Shown in pieces: positions 31,762 to 40,268 of a stretch of 64,000 bases of DNA. How positions within the stretch are numbered: position 1 is the stretch's first letter; each line of letters starts with the position of its first letter. Source of the stretch: Actinokineospora alba (GTDB taxonomy: Bacteria; Actinomycetota; Actinomycetes; Mycobacteriales; Pseudonocardiaceae); contig NZ_SNXU01000001.1 of the NCBI RefSeq assembly GCF_004362515.1, positions 1,736,001 to 1,800,000 of the forward strand, read 5' to 3'. Position numbers and translations under genes: made by a program. The notes beneath the pieces were generated by a model, which was given only the letters and a program-made list of their open reading frames with translations, did no database searches and was not told the origin of the DNA.

Positions 31762-33307
31762 CCTGCGCAAACGCCACGGCGTGCACTACACGCCGGTCGC
31801 GCTCGCCTCCTTCCTCGCCGAGCGGGTCGCGCGGCAGACCGGCGAGCGGGCGCTGCGGGTGCTCGACCCGGCCTGCGGCGACGGTGAGCTGCTGGCCGCG
31901 TTCGCCAAGCTCGTGCCCGACGCCGAACTCGTCGGCTACGACCTCGACCCGGACGCCGTCGACGCCGCCCGGGCCCGACTGCCCGGCGCGGTGATCGAGC
32001 CGGGCGACTTCACCGTGGCGGGCGCCGCCCTGCCCGCCGGGTCGTTCGACGTAGTGATCACCAACCCGCCCTACGTCCGCACCCAGGTCCTCGGCGCGGC
32101 GGCGGCCGAGCTGTCGGCGCGGTTCGGGCTGCGCGGCCGCATCGACCTCACGCACCCGTTCGTCGCCTCGGTTCCCCGGCTGCTCGCCGACGGCGGCGTG
32201 CTCGGGCTGCTCTGCTCGAACCGGTTCCTCACGACCAAGGCCGGTGCCAACGTCCGCGAGCTGCTGACCGGCGAACTCGACGTCCGGGAGGTGTTCGACC
32301 TTGGCGACACCCGGCTGTTCGAGGCGGCCGTGCTGCCCGCCGTCGTCGTGGCGGTCAAGGGGCCGCCCGCCGGGGCCGCCTGGTTCGCCAGCGTCTACGA
32401 GTCCGATGTGGAGTCCCCGGACGGCGACCTGTTCACCGCGCTGACCAAGGACACCGCGTCCCGGCTCAGCGTCGGCGGCCGCTCGTTCCAAGTGGACGTC
32501 GGGACGCTCGCGCACGGCGGCGGCCACCCGTGGCGGCTGAGCACGCCGGAGCGTGAGCGCAGGCTGATCCGCGTCGCCGACCGCACCTGGCACACCCTCG
32601 GCGACCTCGCCCGGGTCCGGGTCGGCATCAAGACCACCGCCGACCCCGTCTTCATCCGCGAGGACTGGGCCGACGTCGAGCCCGAGCTGCTGCGCCCGCT
32701 GCTGACCCACGAGGACCTCAGCGCGTGGACACCGCCGCGCGAATCCCGGATGCGCGTCCTCTATCCCTACCTTGACCAGCCCAGACGCCAGGTGATCCGG
32801 CTCGAGGAGTACCCCCGCGCCGCCGCGTACCTGCTGGGCCACCGCGAGCGGCTGCAGGCCCGGCGGTACCTGATCGACGCGGGCCGCGAGTGGTTCGAGA
32901 TCTGGGTACCGCAGCGGCCCGCGCTCTGGCGCGAGCCCAAGATCGTGTTCCCGGACATCAGCCCCGAGCCCCGGTTCGCCATCGACCGCACCGGCTCGGT
33001 GGTCAACGGGGACTGCTACTGGATTGCCGTGCCGGAACTCGGTGAGGATGTGGCCCACCTGGTCCTCGGCGTCGCCAACTCCGGCTTCGGGACCCGGTTC
33101 TACGACGAGGTCTGCGGCAACCGGCTCTACGCGGGCAGGCGCCGCTGGATCACCCAGTACGTCGCGCGGCTGCCGCTGCCGGACCCGGCGACGCCCGCGG
33201 CCCGCGAAGTCATCGCGCTCGCCCGGCTGCTGACCGCCGACGCCGACCGTGCGCTGCTGCCCCGGCTCGAAGCCGCGGTGCGGGCCGCCTTTGGCGAAGT
33301 CGAGTAG
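31754..33307 (+). CDS. N6-adenine DNA methyltransferase, type II-like, apparently orphan
   Basis: A 517-residue methyltransferase. The N-terminus (RKRHGVHYTPVALASFLAERV) is typical of gamma-class N6-adenine enzymes. Motif I is VLDPACGDGELLAAF, the acidic strand-2 end is GYDLDPDAV, and motif IV is ITNPPYVRT. The C-terminal half (from about 270), with VGIKTTADPVFI, EPKIVFPDISPEPRFAID and GDCYWIAVPE, resembles the TaqI-like target-recognition domain of Eco57I/TaqI-class enzymes. No endonuclease gene lies on either side, so it is either solitary or its partner is unrecognised. It starts 8 bases inside the DUF2252 gene. Confidence 0.88.
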   Translation: MADLRKRHGVHYTPVALASFLAERVARQTGERALRVLDPACGDGELLAAFAKLVPDAELVGYDLDPDAVDAARARLPGAVIEPGDFTVAGAALPAGSFDVVITNPPYVRTQVLGAAAAELSARFGLRGRIDLTHPFVASVPRLLADGGVLGLLCSNRFLTTKAGANVRELLTGELDVREVFDLGDTRLFEAAVLPAVVVAVKGPPAGAAWFASVYESDVESPDGDLFTALTKDTASRLSVGGRSFQVDVGTLAHGGGHPWRLSTPERERRLIRVADRTWHTLGDLARVRVGIKTTADPVFIREDWADVEPELLRPLLTHEDLSAWTPPRESRMRVLYPYLDQPRRQVIRLEEYPRAAAYLLGHRERLQARRYLIDAGREWFEIWVPQRPALWREPKIVFPDISPEPRFAIDRTGSVVNGDCYWIAVPELGEDVAHLVLGVANSGFGTRFYDEVCGNRLYAGRRRWITQYVARLPLPDPATPAAREVIALARLLTADADRALLPRLEAAVRAAFGEVE

Positions 33308-33351
33308 TACTACCGATGTGCCTTGGGTCACGCTCGCGCGATGTTGTGGGC

Positions 33352-33651
33352 ATGACCGCCGATGCCAAGACCCCGAGCTCCCCGACGACGGCCGCGTTCT
33401 TCGCCCAGGCCGCCATCTCGTTCGCGATCGCCCTGGTCAGCCTGACCATCGGGATCGCCGTGCTCCCCGTGGACCCGTGGGTCCGCGCGTTCCTCGCGGT
33501 GGGCGCCCTCTACACCGTGACCGCGGCTTTCACCCTGGCCAAGGTTGTCCGGGACCGCCAGGAGGACACCACCGTCGCCCGGCGGGTCGACCGGGCCCGG
33601 GTGGAGAAGCTGCTGGCCGAGCACGACCCGTTCGCACCCAACGCACTCTGA
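33352..33651 (+). CDS. YiaAB two-helix domain membrane protein
   Basis: A 99-residue protein with the YiaAB two-helix pattern: FFAQAAISFAIALVSLTIGI (first helix), a short loop with DPWVRAF, and AVGALYTVTAAFTLAKVVRD (second helix). A charged cytoplasmic tail follows. The family is a small inner-membrane protein of unknown role. A strong hairpin terminator lies 13 bases after the stop. GATGTT 6 bases before ATG may be a leaderless -10. Confidence 0.85.
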   Translation: MTADAKTPSSPTTAAFFAQAAISFAIALVSLTIGIAVLPVDPWVRAFLAVGALYTVTAAFTLAKVVRDRQEDTTVARRVDRARVEKLLAEHDPFAPNAL

Positions 33652-33664
33652 GGCGCTGAACAGC

Positions 33665-33699
33665 GAAGAGGCCCGCATCCTGGGGATGCGGGCCTCTTC
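33665..33699. terminator. Bidirectional hairpin terminator between YiaAB gene and tRNA-Gly
   Basis: A perfect 16-bp stem (GAAGAGGCCCGCATCC / GGATGCGGGCCTCTTC) with a TGG loop lies 13 bases after the YiaAB stop codon and 7 bases beyond the 3' end of the minus-strand tRNA. It can serve both transcripts. Confidence 0.85.
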
Positions 33700-33706
33700 G
33701 GCTACG

Positions 33707-33779
33707 AGCGGACGACGAGATTCGAACTCGCGACCCTCACCTTGGCAAGGTGATGCGCTACCAGCTGCGCCACGTCCGC
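33707..33779 (-). tRNA. tRNA-Gly (anticodon GCC)
   Basis: On the minus strand a 73-nt cloverleaf can be drawn. The acceptor arms are GCGGACG / CGTCCGC, the D arm is GCGCAGCTGGTAGCGC, and the anticodon stem TCACC / GGTGA holds loop TTGCCAA, so the anticodon is GCC (glycine). The T arm is GCGAG-TTCGAAT-CTCGT. The CCA end is not encoded. A promoter lies just upstream and a hairpin terminator just downstream. Confidence 0.95.
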
Positions 33780-33792
33780 GTGGTGCTGGACC

Positions 33793-33821
33793 ACTATATC
33801 GGATCGCGGGGCGGCTGTGGA
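33793..33821 (-). promoter_or_regulatory. Promoter of tRNA-Gly
   Basis: On the minus strand TCCACA (33816-33821) and TATAGT (33793-33798) are separated by 17 bases, a standard sigma-70-type arrangement. Transcription would start about 7 bases before the mature tRNA 5' end at 33779. Confidence 0.65.
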
Positions 33822-33895
33822 CGGGCGGGTCGGGCCTAGTGCCGTCCCGGCATTTGGAGGTCACCCTTCACCCGTTTGGCCGACGCCGACTGATG

Positions 33896-33985
33896 GGTTC
33901 CCATTAACGTTATTCACGTTTATCGACCGTAAGACAGCGTGATGTGGCATCTTTGAACACATTGTCACGGCGGCCAGGAGGAGGT
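33896..33985 (+). promoter_or_regulatory. AT-rich upstream region and ribosome site of the sigma fusion gene
   Basis: The stretch 33896-33970 is much more AT-rich than its surroundings (ATTAACGTTATTCACGTTTATC and onward) and contains the palindrome AACGTT, so it probably holds the promoter. AGGAGGAGG ends about 12 bases before ATG 33996. No exact -35/-10 pair can be fixed. Confidence 0.45.
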
Positions 33986-33995
33986 ACCAGGCCGG

Positions 33996-35624
33996 ATGAC
34001 CGGGATTCACCGGCCTGCGATCGGCGGGCGTCGCGATCAAGTCGAGGAACTGGACTTGTCACAGGACCACGCTCATGCCGAGGACCAAGCCCTCCTGCAG
34101 CGCCTTCGCGCCGGTGAGGACGCCGCGTTCGGTGAGCTGTTCTCCCGCCACTGCGACGCCGTCCGCAGGCTCGCGCTCGGCCTCGCCGCCGACCGCGCCG
34201 AAGCCGAGGACCTCACCGCCGAAGCCTTCTTCCGGGTCCTGCAGGCGATCCGCCGCGGGTCCGGCCCGACCGACAATGTGCGCGGCTACCTGCTGATCGT
34301 CGCCCGCCGGGTCGCCTGGGAGTGGAACGGCCGCAGGCGTGACGTGCCGATCTCCGACGAGGAGCTCAACCACCGCGTCGGGGCCGACCCGGACCGGACG
34401 AACCAGTCCACCGAGCGCAACCTGATCACCCGCGCGTTCACCAGCCTCCCCGAGCGCTGGCGCAGCGTGCTGTGGGAGGTCGAGGTCGAAGGCGCCCGCC
34501 CCGCGGTCGTCGCCGTCAACTTCGGCCTGAGCCCCAACGCCACCGCCGCCCTCGCCCGCCGCGCCCGCCAGGGTCTGCGCGCGGCGTACCTGCAGGCCCA
34601 CCTGGCGATCGACCGCGGCTCGACGGGCTGCCGGTCGGTCCTGGAGAAGCTCGGCGCGTACACCGCCGGGACGATCAAGGGCGTCGAGCGGCGCAAGGTT
34701 CGCGCCCACCTGGCCACCTGCCCGTCCTGCTCGGCGATGTTCGCCGAACTCCAGGACGTCTGCTCCGGCCTGCGCGCCCACGCCGCCGTCCTCGCCGCCC
34801 CGGTCGCCGGGGTCGCGCTGTGGCAGCAGATGGGCACCGTGGCTTCCACGGCCTCCTCGGCCGCCGGGTGGACCGTCAAGGGCCTGCTGGCCAACGCCAA
34901 GGTGCAGGTCGCCCTGGCCGCGTCGTCGGCAGCCGCGGTCGGCGCCTTCGGCTTCATCATGGTCGCGATGGGCACCTCGTCGACCACCAACGCCGCGTTC
35001 GACGACTTCGACGGCCGCCCGCTGCCCGACGTCGTGATCACCGACACGCGCGGCGCCACGGTGCCGCCGAAGCCCGGTCAGCCCGTCAAGGACTCGACCA
35101 AGGCCGCGACGCACGAGCCGGGCACGCCCGGGCGCGCCGCGGTCCAGGAGCGGCAGCCCGCCAACGCGGCCGTGACCGGTACGCAGAACCCGGACGTGCC
35201 CGCGGTGCTGCGCACCGACGAGCCCGAACCGGTCGTCGACCAGGGCATCGCGCCGAAGATGGCCTCGGAGCCCTACGACGAGACCCTGCCGGTCGTCTAC
35301 GAGCGGTCGACCTTCGAGCGCAAGTGGGCGGTCTACGACCAGTACGACGTCGTCAACGAGAGCACCACGACGACGAGGGTCAACGCCGCCGAGCAGACGA
35401 CCGTGGTGACCAAGACGACGGAGTACACCGTCTACCGCACGCCGACGGAGACGGGCGACCCCCGTGCGCTCATGTCCTCGCCGCCGCCCCCGGTCGACGA
35501 GACCACGCCGGAGGAGACGAAGCCGCCCGCGCCCGCGGAGACCTCCGAGGAACCGGTTTCGACGAAGCCCGAGCCGTCCTCGACCACGGCCGATCCCAAG
35601 CCGACGATGATCACAGCCAGTTGA
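33996..35624 (+). CDS. ECF sigma factor fused to zinc-finger, membrane-anchored C-terminal extension
   Basis: A 542-residue protein joining a sigma factor to what is normally a separate anti-sigma factor. Residues 25-110 are sigma region 2 (AFGELFSRHCDAVRRLALGLAADRAEAEDLTAEAFFRVLQ); region 4 spans about 145-200. A zinc-binding anti-sigma motif follows (H238-x3-C242-x2-C245 in RAHLATCPSCS). One membrane helix lies at about 304-327. The outer tail of 210 residues is rich in Thr, Pro and Glu and has a short folded-looking part (YERSTFERKWAVYDQYDVVN). Such fusions are known for some actinobacterial ECF groups. Release of the sigma part, perhaps by proteolysis, is inferred. Confidence 0.88.
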   Translation: MTGIHRPAIGGRRDQVEELDLSQDHAHAEDQALLQRLRAGEDAAFGELFSRHCDAVRRLALGLAADRAEAEDLTAEAFFRVLQAIRRGSGPTDNVRGYLLIVARRVAWEWNGRRRDVPISDEELNHRVGADPDRTNQSTERNLITRAFTSLPERWRSVLWEVEVEGARPAVVAVNFGLSPNATAALARRARQGLRAAYLQAHLAIDRGSTGCRSVLEKLGAYTAGTIKGVERRKVRAHLATCPSCSAMFAELQDVCSGLRAHAAVLAAPVAGVALWQQMGTVASTASSAAGWTVKGLLANAKVQVALAASSAAAVGAFGFIMVAMGTSSTTNAAFDDFDGRPLPDVVITDTRGATVPPKPGQPVKDSTKAATHEPGTPGRAAVQERQPANAAVTGTQNPDVPAVLRTDEPEPVVDQGIAPKMASEPYDETLPVVYERSTFERKWAVYDQYDVVNESTTTTRVNAAEQTTVVTKTTEYTVYRTPTETGDPRALMSSPPPPVDETTPEETKPPAPAETSEEPVSTKPEPSSTTADPKPTMITAS

Positions 35625-35768
35625 TCATCGCTTGGCCCGGTGGGACAATCGGTCGGGTGATTACCGCGGGATCGATTCACCCGTTGAGTCCACCGCTGAC
35701 GCGGTAACGTGTCTCTCGGTGTAGTGACTGAATGTGGTGGCCCGGTTACCAACGCCGAGAGGCAGGAC

Positions 35769-36206
35769 ATGACGCGCCAGGTTCGCGACGTGAACGGCAG
35801 GCTGTGGACGGTGCACGGCACGCTGGAATGGCGTACCCCGGCAACTGAGGACGACTTCGAGCACGATGTCGCCGCCGGGTACGTGCCGGGGATCGTGATG
35901 ATCATCTTGATCGCCGCGCTGGGGATCGTGCTGGTCTCCTGGATGCCGGGCGACGTGGTCGTTCCCGGCTGGGTGATTCTGCTGCTGCTCATGATCGCGC
36001 TGTTCTTCCCGGTCCGCTGGGCGCTGCGCAGGCCGTGGAAGCTCGTCGCCGAGACCGGCGACGACGGCGACGGCGAGCCGGTAGAGAAGTGGATCGGGAC
36101 GGTCCGCGGCTACTTCACCGCCCGCGGCGAGATCGCCAAGGTGGCCAAGAGCATCACCCAGGACACCCAGCCCAGCTACGAGGGCGTCCTCAAGCCTCAG
36201 GCATGA
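35769..36206 (+). CDS. Small membrane protein of unknown function
   Basis: A 145-residue protein. ATG 35769 has AGGCAGGA upstream. A soluble N-terminal part (VNGRLWTVHGTLEWRTPA) is followed by two closely spaced membrane helices (about residues 40-58 and 65-82) and a cytoplasmic C-terminal part with VEKWIGTVRGYFTARGEIAKVA. I do not recognise the family. It is 31 bp before the Fpg/Nei gene but the latter appears to have its own promoter. The region 35625-35768 between it and the sigma gene shows no clear element. Confidence 0.72.
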   Translation: MTRQVRDVNGRLWTVHGTLEWRTPATEDDFEHDVAAGYVPGIVMIILIAALGIVLVSWMPGDVVVPGWVILLLLMIALFFPVRWALRRPWKLVAETGDDGDGEPVEKWIGTVRGYFTARGEIAKVAKSITQDTQPSYEGVLKPQA

Positions 36207-36237
36207 CAGGACCGCGGTTACCGGCAAGACTGGTGCC

Positions 36238-37101
36238 GTGCCGGAACTGCCCGAGGTCGAGGCTCTAGCCCACCATCTGCGCGAGAACGCGGTCGGTCGC
36301 ACGGTCGCCCGCGTCGACGTGGCGTCGCTGAGTGTGCTCAAGACCGTGAGCCCGCCGTGGACCGCGTTGCACGGCCGAGAGGTCACCGCGGCCACCCGCC
36401 ACGGCAAGTACCTCGATCTCGACTGCGAGGGCGTGCACCTGGTCACCCACCTAGCCCGCGCCGGGTGGCTGCGCTGGGCGGACACCATGTCGGCCGCGCC
36501 GCCGCGCCCCGGCAAGGGCCCGCTGGCGCTGCGCGTGCACCTCGGGCCACCGGGGCAGGGGCCGGGTTTCGACCTCACCGAGGCGGGCACGAAGAAGGGC
36601 CTCGCGGTGTGGATCGTCGAGGACCTCGCCTCGATCGAGCAGATCTCCACCCTCGGGCCGGACGCCCTGGCGCTGACCCGCGACGAGTTCGCCGAGCTGC
36701 TGTCGGATCGCGGTGAGCGGCTGAAGACGGTCCTGACCAGCCAGCGGGTGATCGCCGGCATCGGCAACGCCTACTCCGACGAGATCATGCACGTGGCCAA
36801 GCTGTCGCCGTTCGCCACGCCCGCACGGCTCGACGACGACGCGGTCGACACGCTGTACGCCGCGATGCGGTCGGTGCTGACCGACGCTGTCGACCGCTCG
36901 GTCGGCCAGGACGCCGCCCGACTCAAGGGCGAGAAGCGCTCCGGCCTGCGGGTTCATGCCAGGACCGGGCTGCCGTGCCCGGTCTGCGGGGACACCGTGC
37001 GGGAGGTCTCGTTCGCCGACAAGTCGTTCCAGTACTGCGCGACGTGCCAGACGGGCGGCAAGCCGCTCGCTGATCGCAGGATGTCCCGGCTGCTCAAGTA
37101 G
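36238..37101 (+). CDS. Fpg/Nei-family DNA glycosylase/AP lyase
   Basis: A 287-residue base-excision repair enzyme that removes oxidised bases and cleaves the abasic site. The N-terminal catalytic proline and glutamate are intact (PELPEVEAL after the initiator), and the lysine of TRHGKYLDLD is present. The helix-two-turn-helix reads QRVIAGIGNAYSDEIMHVAKLSP. The C-terminal zinc finger is CPVCGDTVREVSFADKSFQYCATC. It is nearer to the Fpg-like actinobacterial paralogs than to classical MutM, so substrate preference is open. AAGACT 6 bases before GTG 36238 suggests a leaderless start. Confidence 0.93.
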   Translation: MPELPEVEALAHHLRENAVGRTVARVDVASLSVLKTVSPPWTALHGREVTAATRHGKYLDLDCEGVHLVTHLARAGWLRWADTMSAAPPRPGKGPLALRVHLGPPGQGPGFDLTEAGTKKGLAVWIVEDLASIEQISTLGPDALALTRDEFAELLSDRGERLKTVLTSQRVIAGIGNAYSDEIMHVAKLSPFATPARLDDDAVDTLYAAMRSVLTDAVDRSVGQDAARLKGEKRSGLRVHARTGLPCPVCGDTVREVSFADKSFQYCATCQTGGKPLADRRMSRLLK

Positions 37102-37139
37102 CCTTGCCACACCTTCGGTGGAACAGGGAGCATGATCCG

Positions 37140-38441
37140 GTGGCCCAGCTGCTGACCGAGCGCGCGTTCGTCGGTGTGCTCGCGACGCTTCTCGTGCTCG
37201 GCCTGTTCGTGGTCCTGTGCCGACCCCGCAAGTCCGGCTCCGTGCACGACGCCGTCCTGGACGCGGTCCAGCGGCTGTCGAAGGCGGCGCCCGAGCTGCG
37301 CAACGGTCTCACCGAACAGGCCGCGGACGAGGCGACCAAACACCTGCTCGAGATGCTCAAGTGCGTGGCCATCGGCATCTCCGACGCCGAGGGCAGGCTG
37401 CTGTCCTGGGACGGCGCCGCCAACGAGCACTACGTGGACCTCGCCGAGCCGACGGTCGAGGCCGTGCGGCGCAGCCAGCGGGCGCACATCCAGCACGAGA
37501 ACCTGCAGTGCCGCCACCGCGGCAGCTGCCCGATGCGCACCGCGGTGATCGTGCCGCTGATCATCGACGGCCAGGTCGAGGGCGCCCTGATCGTCGTCGG
37601 GGGCGTCGACAGCAAGCGCTTGATCCGCGCGGCCGACGAGGTCGCCACCTTCCTCTGCATCCAGCTGGAACTGGCCAAGCTCGACGAGTCGAAGCAGCAG
37701 CTGGCCCGAGCCGAGATCCGGGCCCTGCGCGCGCAGATCTCGCCGCACTTCATCTACAACACGCTCAACACGATCTCGTCGCTGATCCGCACCGACCCCG
37801 AGCACGCCCGTGAGCTGCTGCAGGACTTCGCCGACTTCACGCGGTACTCGTTCCGGTCGTCCGGGCTGTTCGCGACCCTGGCCGACGAGCTGAGCAACAT
37901 CGACCGCTACCTGACCATCGAGTGCGCGCGGTACAAGGAACGGCTCAACGTCCGGCTGCGGATCGCGCCCGAGGTGCAGTCGGTCGTGGTGCCGTTCCTG
38001 GTGCTGCAGCCGCTGGTGGAGAACGCGGTCCGGCATGGGATCGCGAAGAAGCCCGGGGGCGGGACCGTCAGCGTGTTCGCGCACGACAACGGGTCCGAGG
38101 CGTTGATCGTCATCGAGGATGACGGCGTGGGGATGGACGCCGATCGGCTGTTCGAGGACTTACGGGACGCGCACAAGACCGGGTCACATGTGGGTGTCGG
38201 GAACATCAACCAGCGGATGCGGCAGGTGTTCGGCGACGAGTACGCGCTGATGGTGGAGACGGCGCCGAACGCGGGCATGAAGATCACTTTGCGGGTGCCG
38301 AAGTACTTCCCCGGGGTGCGGCCGGATCTTCCGGACTTCAGTGAGGACTCCGAGGAGATGGACGGGCCTTCGGGGCCGCCGCAGCCTGGGCCGTTGGCTC
38401 CGCTGCCGAGTCCGCTGCCCATGCCGCAGCCGGGAAGCTGA
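37140..38441 (+). CDS. LytS-type sensor histidine kinase
   Basis: A 433-residue kinase. GTG 37140 has GGAG about 9 bases upstream. It has one N-terminal membrane helix (VGVLATLLVLGLFVVLC), a GAF-like sensor domain (about residues 65-190) with the cysteine pair CRHRGSC, and a His_kinase domain of the LytS/YehU type: H203 in QISPHFIYNTLNTISSLIR, then PLVENAVRHGIAKKPGGG and DDGVGM in the ATPase part. The C-terminus is Pro-rich. The partner regulator is two genes downstream (39423), separated by a peptidase gene. By analogy with BtsS/YpdA it may sense a carboxylate and control the symporters; this is inference. Confidence 0.9.
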   Translation: MAQLLTERAFVGVLATLLVLGLFVVLCRPRKSGSVHDAVLDAVQRLSKAAPELRNGLTEQAADEATKHLLEMLKCVAIGISDAEGRLLSWDGAANEHYVDLAEPTVEAVRRSQRAHIQHENLQCRHRGSCPMRTAVIVPLIIDGQVEGALIVVGGVDSKRLIRAADEVATFLCIQLELAKLDESKQQLARAEIRALRAQISPHFIYNTLNTISSLIRTDPEHARELLQDFADFTRYSFRSSGLFATLADELSNIDRYLTIECARYKERLNVRLRIAPEVQSVVVPFLVLQPLVENAVRHGIAKKPGGGTVSVFAHDNGSEALIVIEDDGVGMDADRLFEDLRDAHKTGSHVGVGNINQRMRQVFGDEYALMVETAPNAGMKITLRVPKYFPGVRPDLPDFSEDSEEMDGPSGPPQPGPLAPLPSPLPMPQPGS

Positions 38442-38474
38442 CGCGTCGCCGCCGCGTCCTCAGCTTCCCGAACG

Positions 38475-38486
38475 TATCTTGGGGCC
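38475..38486 (+). promoter_or_regulatory. Leaderless promoter -10 (TATCTT) for the S49 peptidase gene
   Basis: TATCTT at 38475-38480 stands 6 bases before ATG 38487. This suggests that the peptidase gene has its own transcript, separate from the kinase gene that ends 45 bp upstream. Confidence 0.5.
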
Positions 38487-39350
38487 ATGAGTGTGACCGA
38501 CAGGCTGGCAGCGAAACTTCCGCGCATCGGTGACCGGGGGGACCGGTCCCCGGTCGTCTCCGTGATCAAGCTGCACGGCGTCATCACGCCCACGCCCTCT
38601 CCGCTGGCCCGCGGCACGATCAACATCAACACCGTCGAGTCCGCGCTGACCAGGGCCTTCGACCACGACCGGCTCTCCGCTGTCGCGCTGGCGATCAACT
38701 CGCCCGGTGGCGCGCCCACGCAGTCCGCCCTGGTGGCCGAGCGGATTCGGGAGCTCGCGGACAAGAAGGGCGTCCCGGTCCTCGCCTTCTGTGAGGACGT
38801 GGCCGCGTCCGGCGGGTACTGGCTGGCCTGCGCGGGCGACGAGATCTTCGCCCACCGGTCGTCGCTGGTGGGGTCGATCGGGGTCGTGTCGGCGGGGTTC
38901 GGGCTCGCCGGCCTGTTGGAGCGCTTCGGGGTGGAGCGGCGGGTGCACACCGCGGGGACGCGCAAGGTGCGGCTCGACCCGTTCCAGCCGGAGAACCCGG
39001 AGGACGTGGTGTGGCTCAAGAGCCTGCAGTCGCAGCTGCACGACCAGTTCGTCGGGTGGGTGAAGGAGCGCCGCGGGGACAAGCTGACCGGGGCCGAGGA
39101 GGACCTCTTCTCCGGTGAGGTGTGGACCGGGGGCAAGGCGCTGGAGCTCGGACTGGTCGACGGCGTCGGCTCGCTGCGCGGGGTCATCGCGGAGCGGTTC
39201 CCGGACGCGGAGATCGCCGTGGCCGAGCCGAAGCGGCCACTGCTGGCCCGGCTGGGGATGGCGGGCTCCACCATGTCAACGTCCGATCGGGTACTCGCCG
39301 CTATGGAAGCGATGGAAACGCGGGCGATTTGGTCACGCTTCGGGTTGTAA
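38487..39350 (+). CDS. S49-family serine peptidase (SppA/SohB-like)
   Basis: A 287-residue peptidase of the signal-peptide-peptidase A type. The nucleophile is S108 in DVAASGGYW. The general-base lysine is K160 (AGTRKVRLDPF), 52 residues later, the same spacing as the Ser-Lys pair of Bacillus SppA. INSPGGAPTQSA and GSIGVVSAGFGLAG are further family blocks. No membrane helix is predicted, unlike most SppA proteins, so it may be cytoplasmic. It sits between the LytS kinase and LytTR regulator genes, which raises the question whether it acts in the same pathway. Confidence 0.9.
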   Translation: MSVTDRLAAKLPRIGDRGDRSPVVSVIKLHGVITPTPSPLARGTININTVESALTRAFDHDRLSAVALAINSPGGAPTQSALVAERIRELADKKGVPVLAFCEDVAASGGYWLACAGDEIFAHRSSLVGSIGVVSAGFGLAGLLERFGVERRVHTAGTRKVRLDPFQPENPEDVVWLKSLQSQLHDQFVGWVKERRGDKLTGAEEDLFSGEVWTGGKALELGLVDGVGSLRGVIAERFPDAEIAVAEPKRPLLARLGMAGSTMSTSDRVLAAMEAMETRAIWSRFGL

Positions 39351-39378
39351 AACGGGCCTGAATCGAACGCTCGGTCAC

Positions 39379-39390
39379 GGAAATTCACCC
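39379..39390 (+). promoter_or_regulatory. GGAAATTCACCC motif upstream of the LytTR regulator gene
   Basis: This 12-base motif is nearly repeated as GGGAATTTCACCC at 42530-42542, upstream of the second symporter unit. Both lie in short intergenic regions of the same functional block, so a shared regulator site is plausible. The binding protein could be the LytTR regulator, but this is not shown. Confidence 0.4.
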
Positions 39391-39422
39391 GGAGGGTTGG
39401 CCTGTGGATTGACCATGGACAG

Positions 39423-40268
39423 GTGCCCGACGCGGTGGGCAAGATGCTGCTCACAGTGAGTACTACAAACAACACCTCAGGGCTCGTCGTCCTGGCCGTC
39501 GACGACGAGCAGGACGGCATGGCCATGCTCGAGGAGCGCCTCGAGGGCAACCGGCACGTGCGGCGCATCCTCAAGGCGTTCGACGCCACCGAGGCGTTGC
39601 AGGTGCTCGCGGGCGACGACACGGAGCTGGCCGCGCGCAAGGAAGCCGGTATGCCGGTGGTCGACGCCGTGTTCGCCGACCTCGACATGCCCGGCCTCAC
39701 CGGCATGGAGCTGGCCAAGCTCCTCGCCGGGTTCAAGCCCGCGCCCGTCCTCGTCTTCGTCACCGCGCACAGCCATGAGGCCGTCGCCGCGTTCGAGCTC
39801 GGCGCGGTCGACTACCTGCTCAAGCCCGCCGAGCAGCCGCGGATGAACAAGGCCATGGAACGGGTGCTGGCCAAGATCCACCAGAACAGCGCCAACGGCT
39901 CCTCGGCCGCGGTCCCCGAGACCCGCGACGACGAGGTGATCCCCGTCGAACTCGCGGGCACCACGAAGCTGGTGTCCCGGGCCACCGTGCGCTGGGTCGA
40001 AGCACAGGGCGACTACGCCCGGCTCTACACCTCCGACGGCTCCCACCTGGTGCGCATCCCGCTGGCGCAGCTGGAGGAACGCTGGGAGAAGGCGGGCTTC
40101 GTCCGCATCCACCGCTCCTATTTAGTCCCGCTCGCGCTGATCACCGAGCTGCGGATGGGCGGGTCCGGCTACTCGGTCGTGATCGGCCACGAGGAGAAGA
40201 TCCTCCCGGTCAGCCGCCGCCACACCCGCGAACTCAAGGACCGCCTCGTGCGGGGCGCCGGGCCGTGA
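39423..40268 (+). CDS. LytTR-family response regulator
   Basis: A protein of about 281 residues. The receiver domain has the acidic pair VDDEQ, the phosphate acceptor D86 in FADLDMPGLTG, T in VFVTAHSHEA and K in DYLLKPAEQ. The C-terminal LytTR DNA-binding domain (about 180-276) contains VRWVEAQGDYARLYT and FVRIHRSYLVPLALI. GTG 39423 is used, but GTG 39456 (MSTTNNTSG) is possible. Its TGA overlaps the GTG of the next membrane protein, so regulator and first symporter genes form one unit. It should be phosphorylated by the LytS kinase at 37140. Confidence 0.9.
   Translation: MPDAVGKMLLTVSTTNNTSGLVVLAVDDEQDGMAMLEERLEGNRHVRRILKAFDATEALQVLAGDDTELAARKEAGMPVVDAVFADLDMPGLTGMELAKLLAGFKPAPVLVFVTAHSHEAVAAFELGAVDYLLKPAEQPRMNKAMERVLAKIHQNSANGSSAAVPETRDDEVIPVELAGTTKLVSRATVRWVEAQGDYARLYTSDGSHLVRIPLAQLEERWEKAGFVRIHRSYLVPLALITELRMGGSGYSVVIGHEEKILPVSRRHTRELKDRLVRGAGP

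Noticed and set aside
31754..33307. Complete restriction-modification system
   Set aside because: The methyltransferase is convincing, but the neighbours are DUF2252 and a YiaAB membrane protein, and no endonuclease-like frame is found. It is listed as an orphan methyltransferase.
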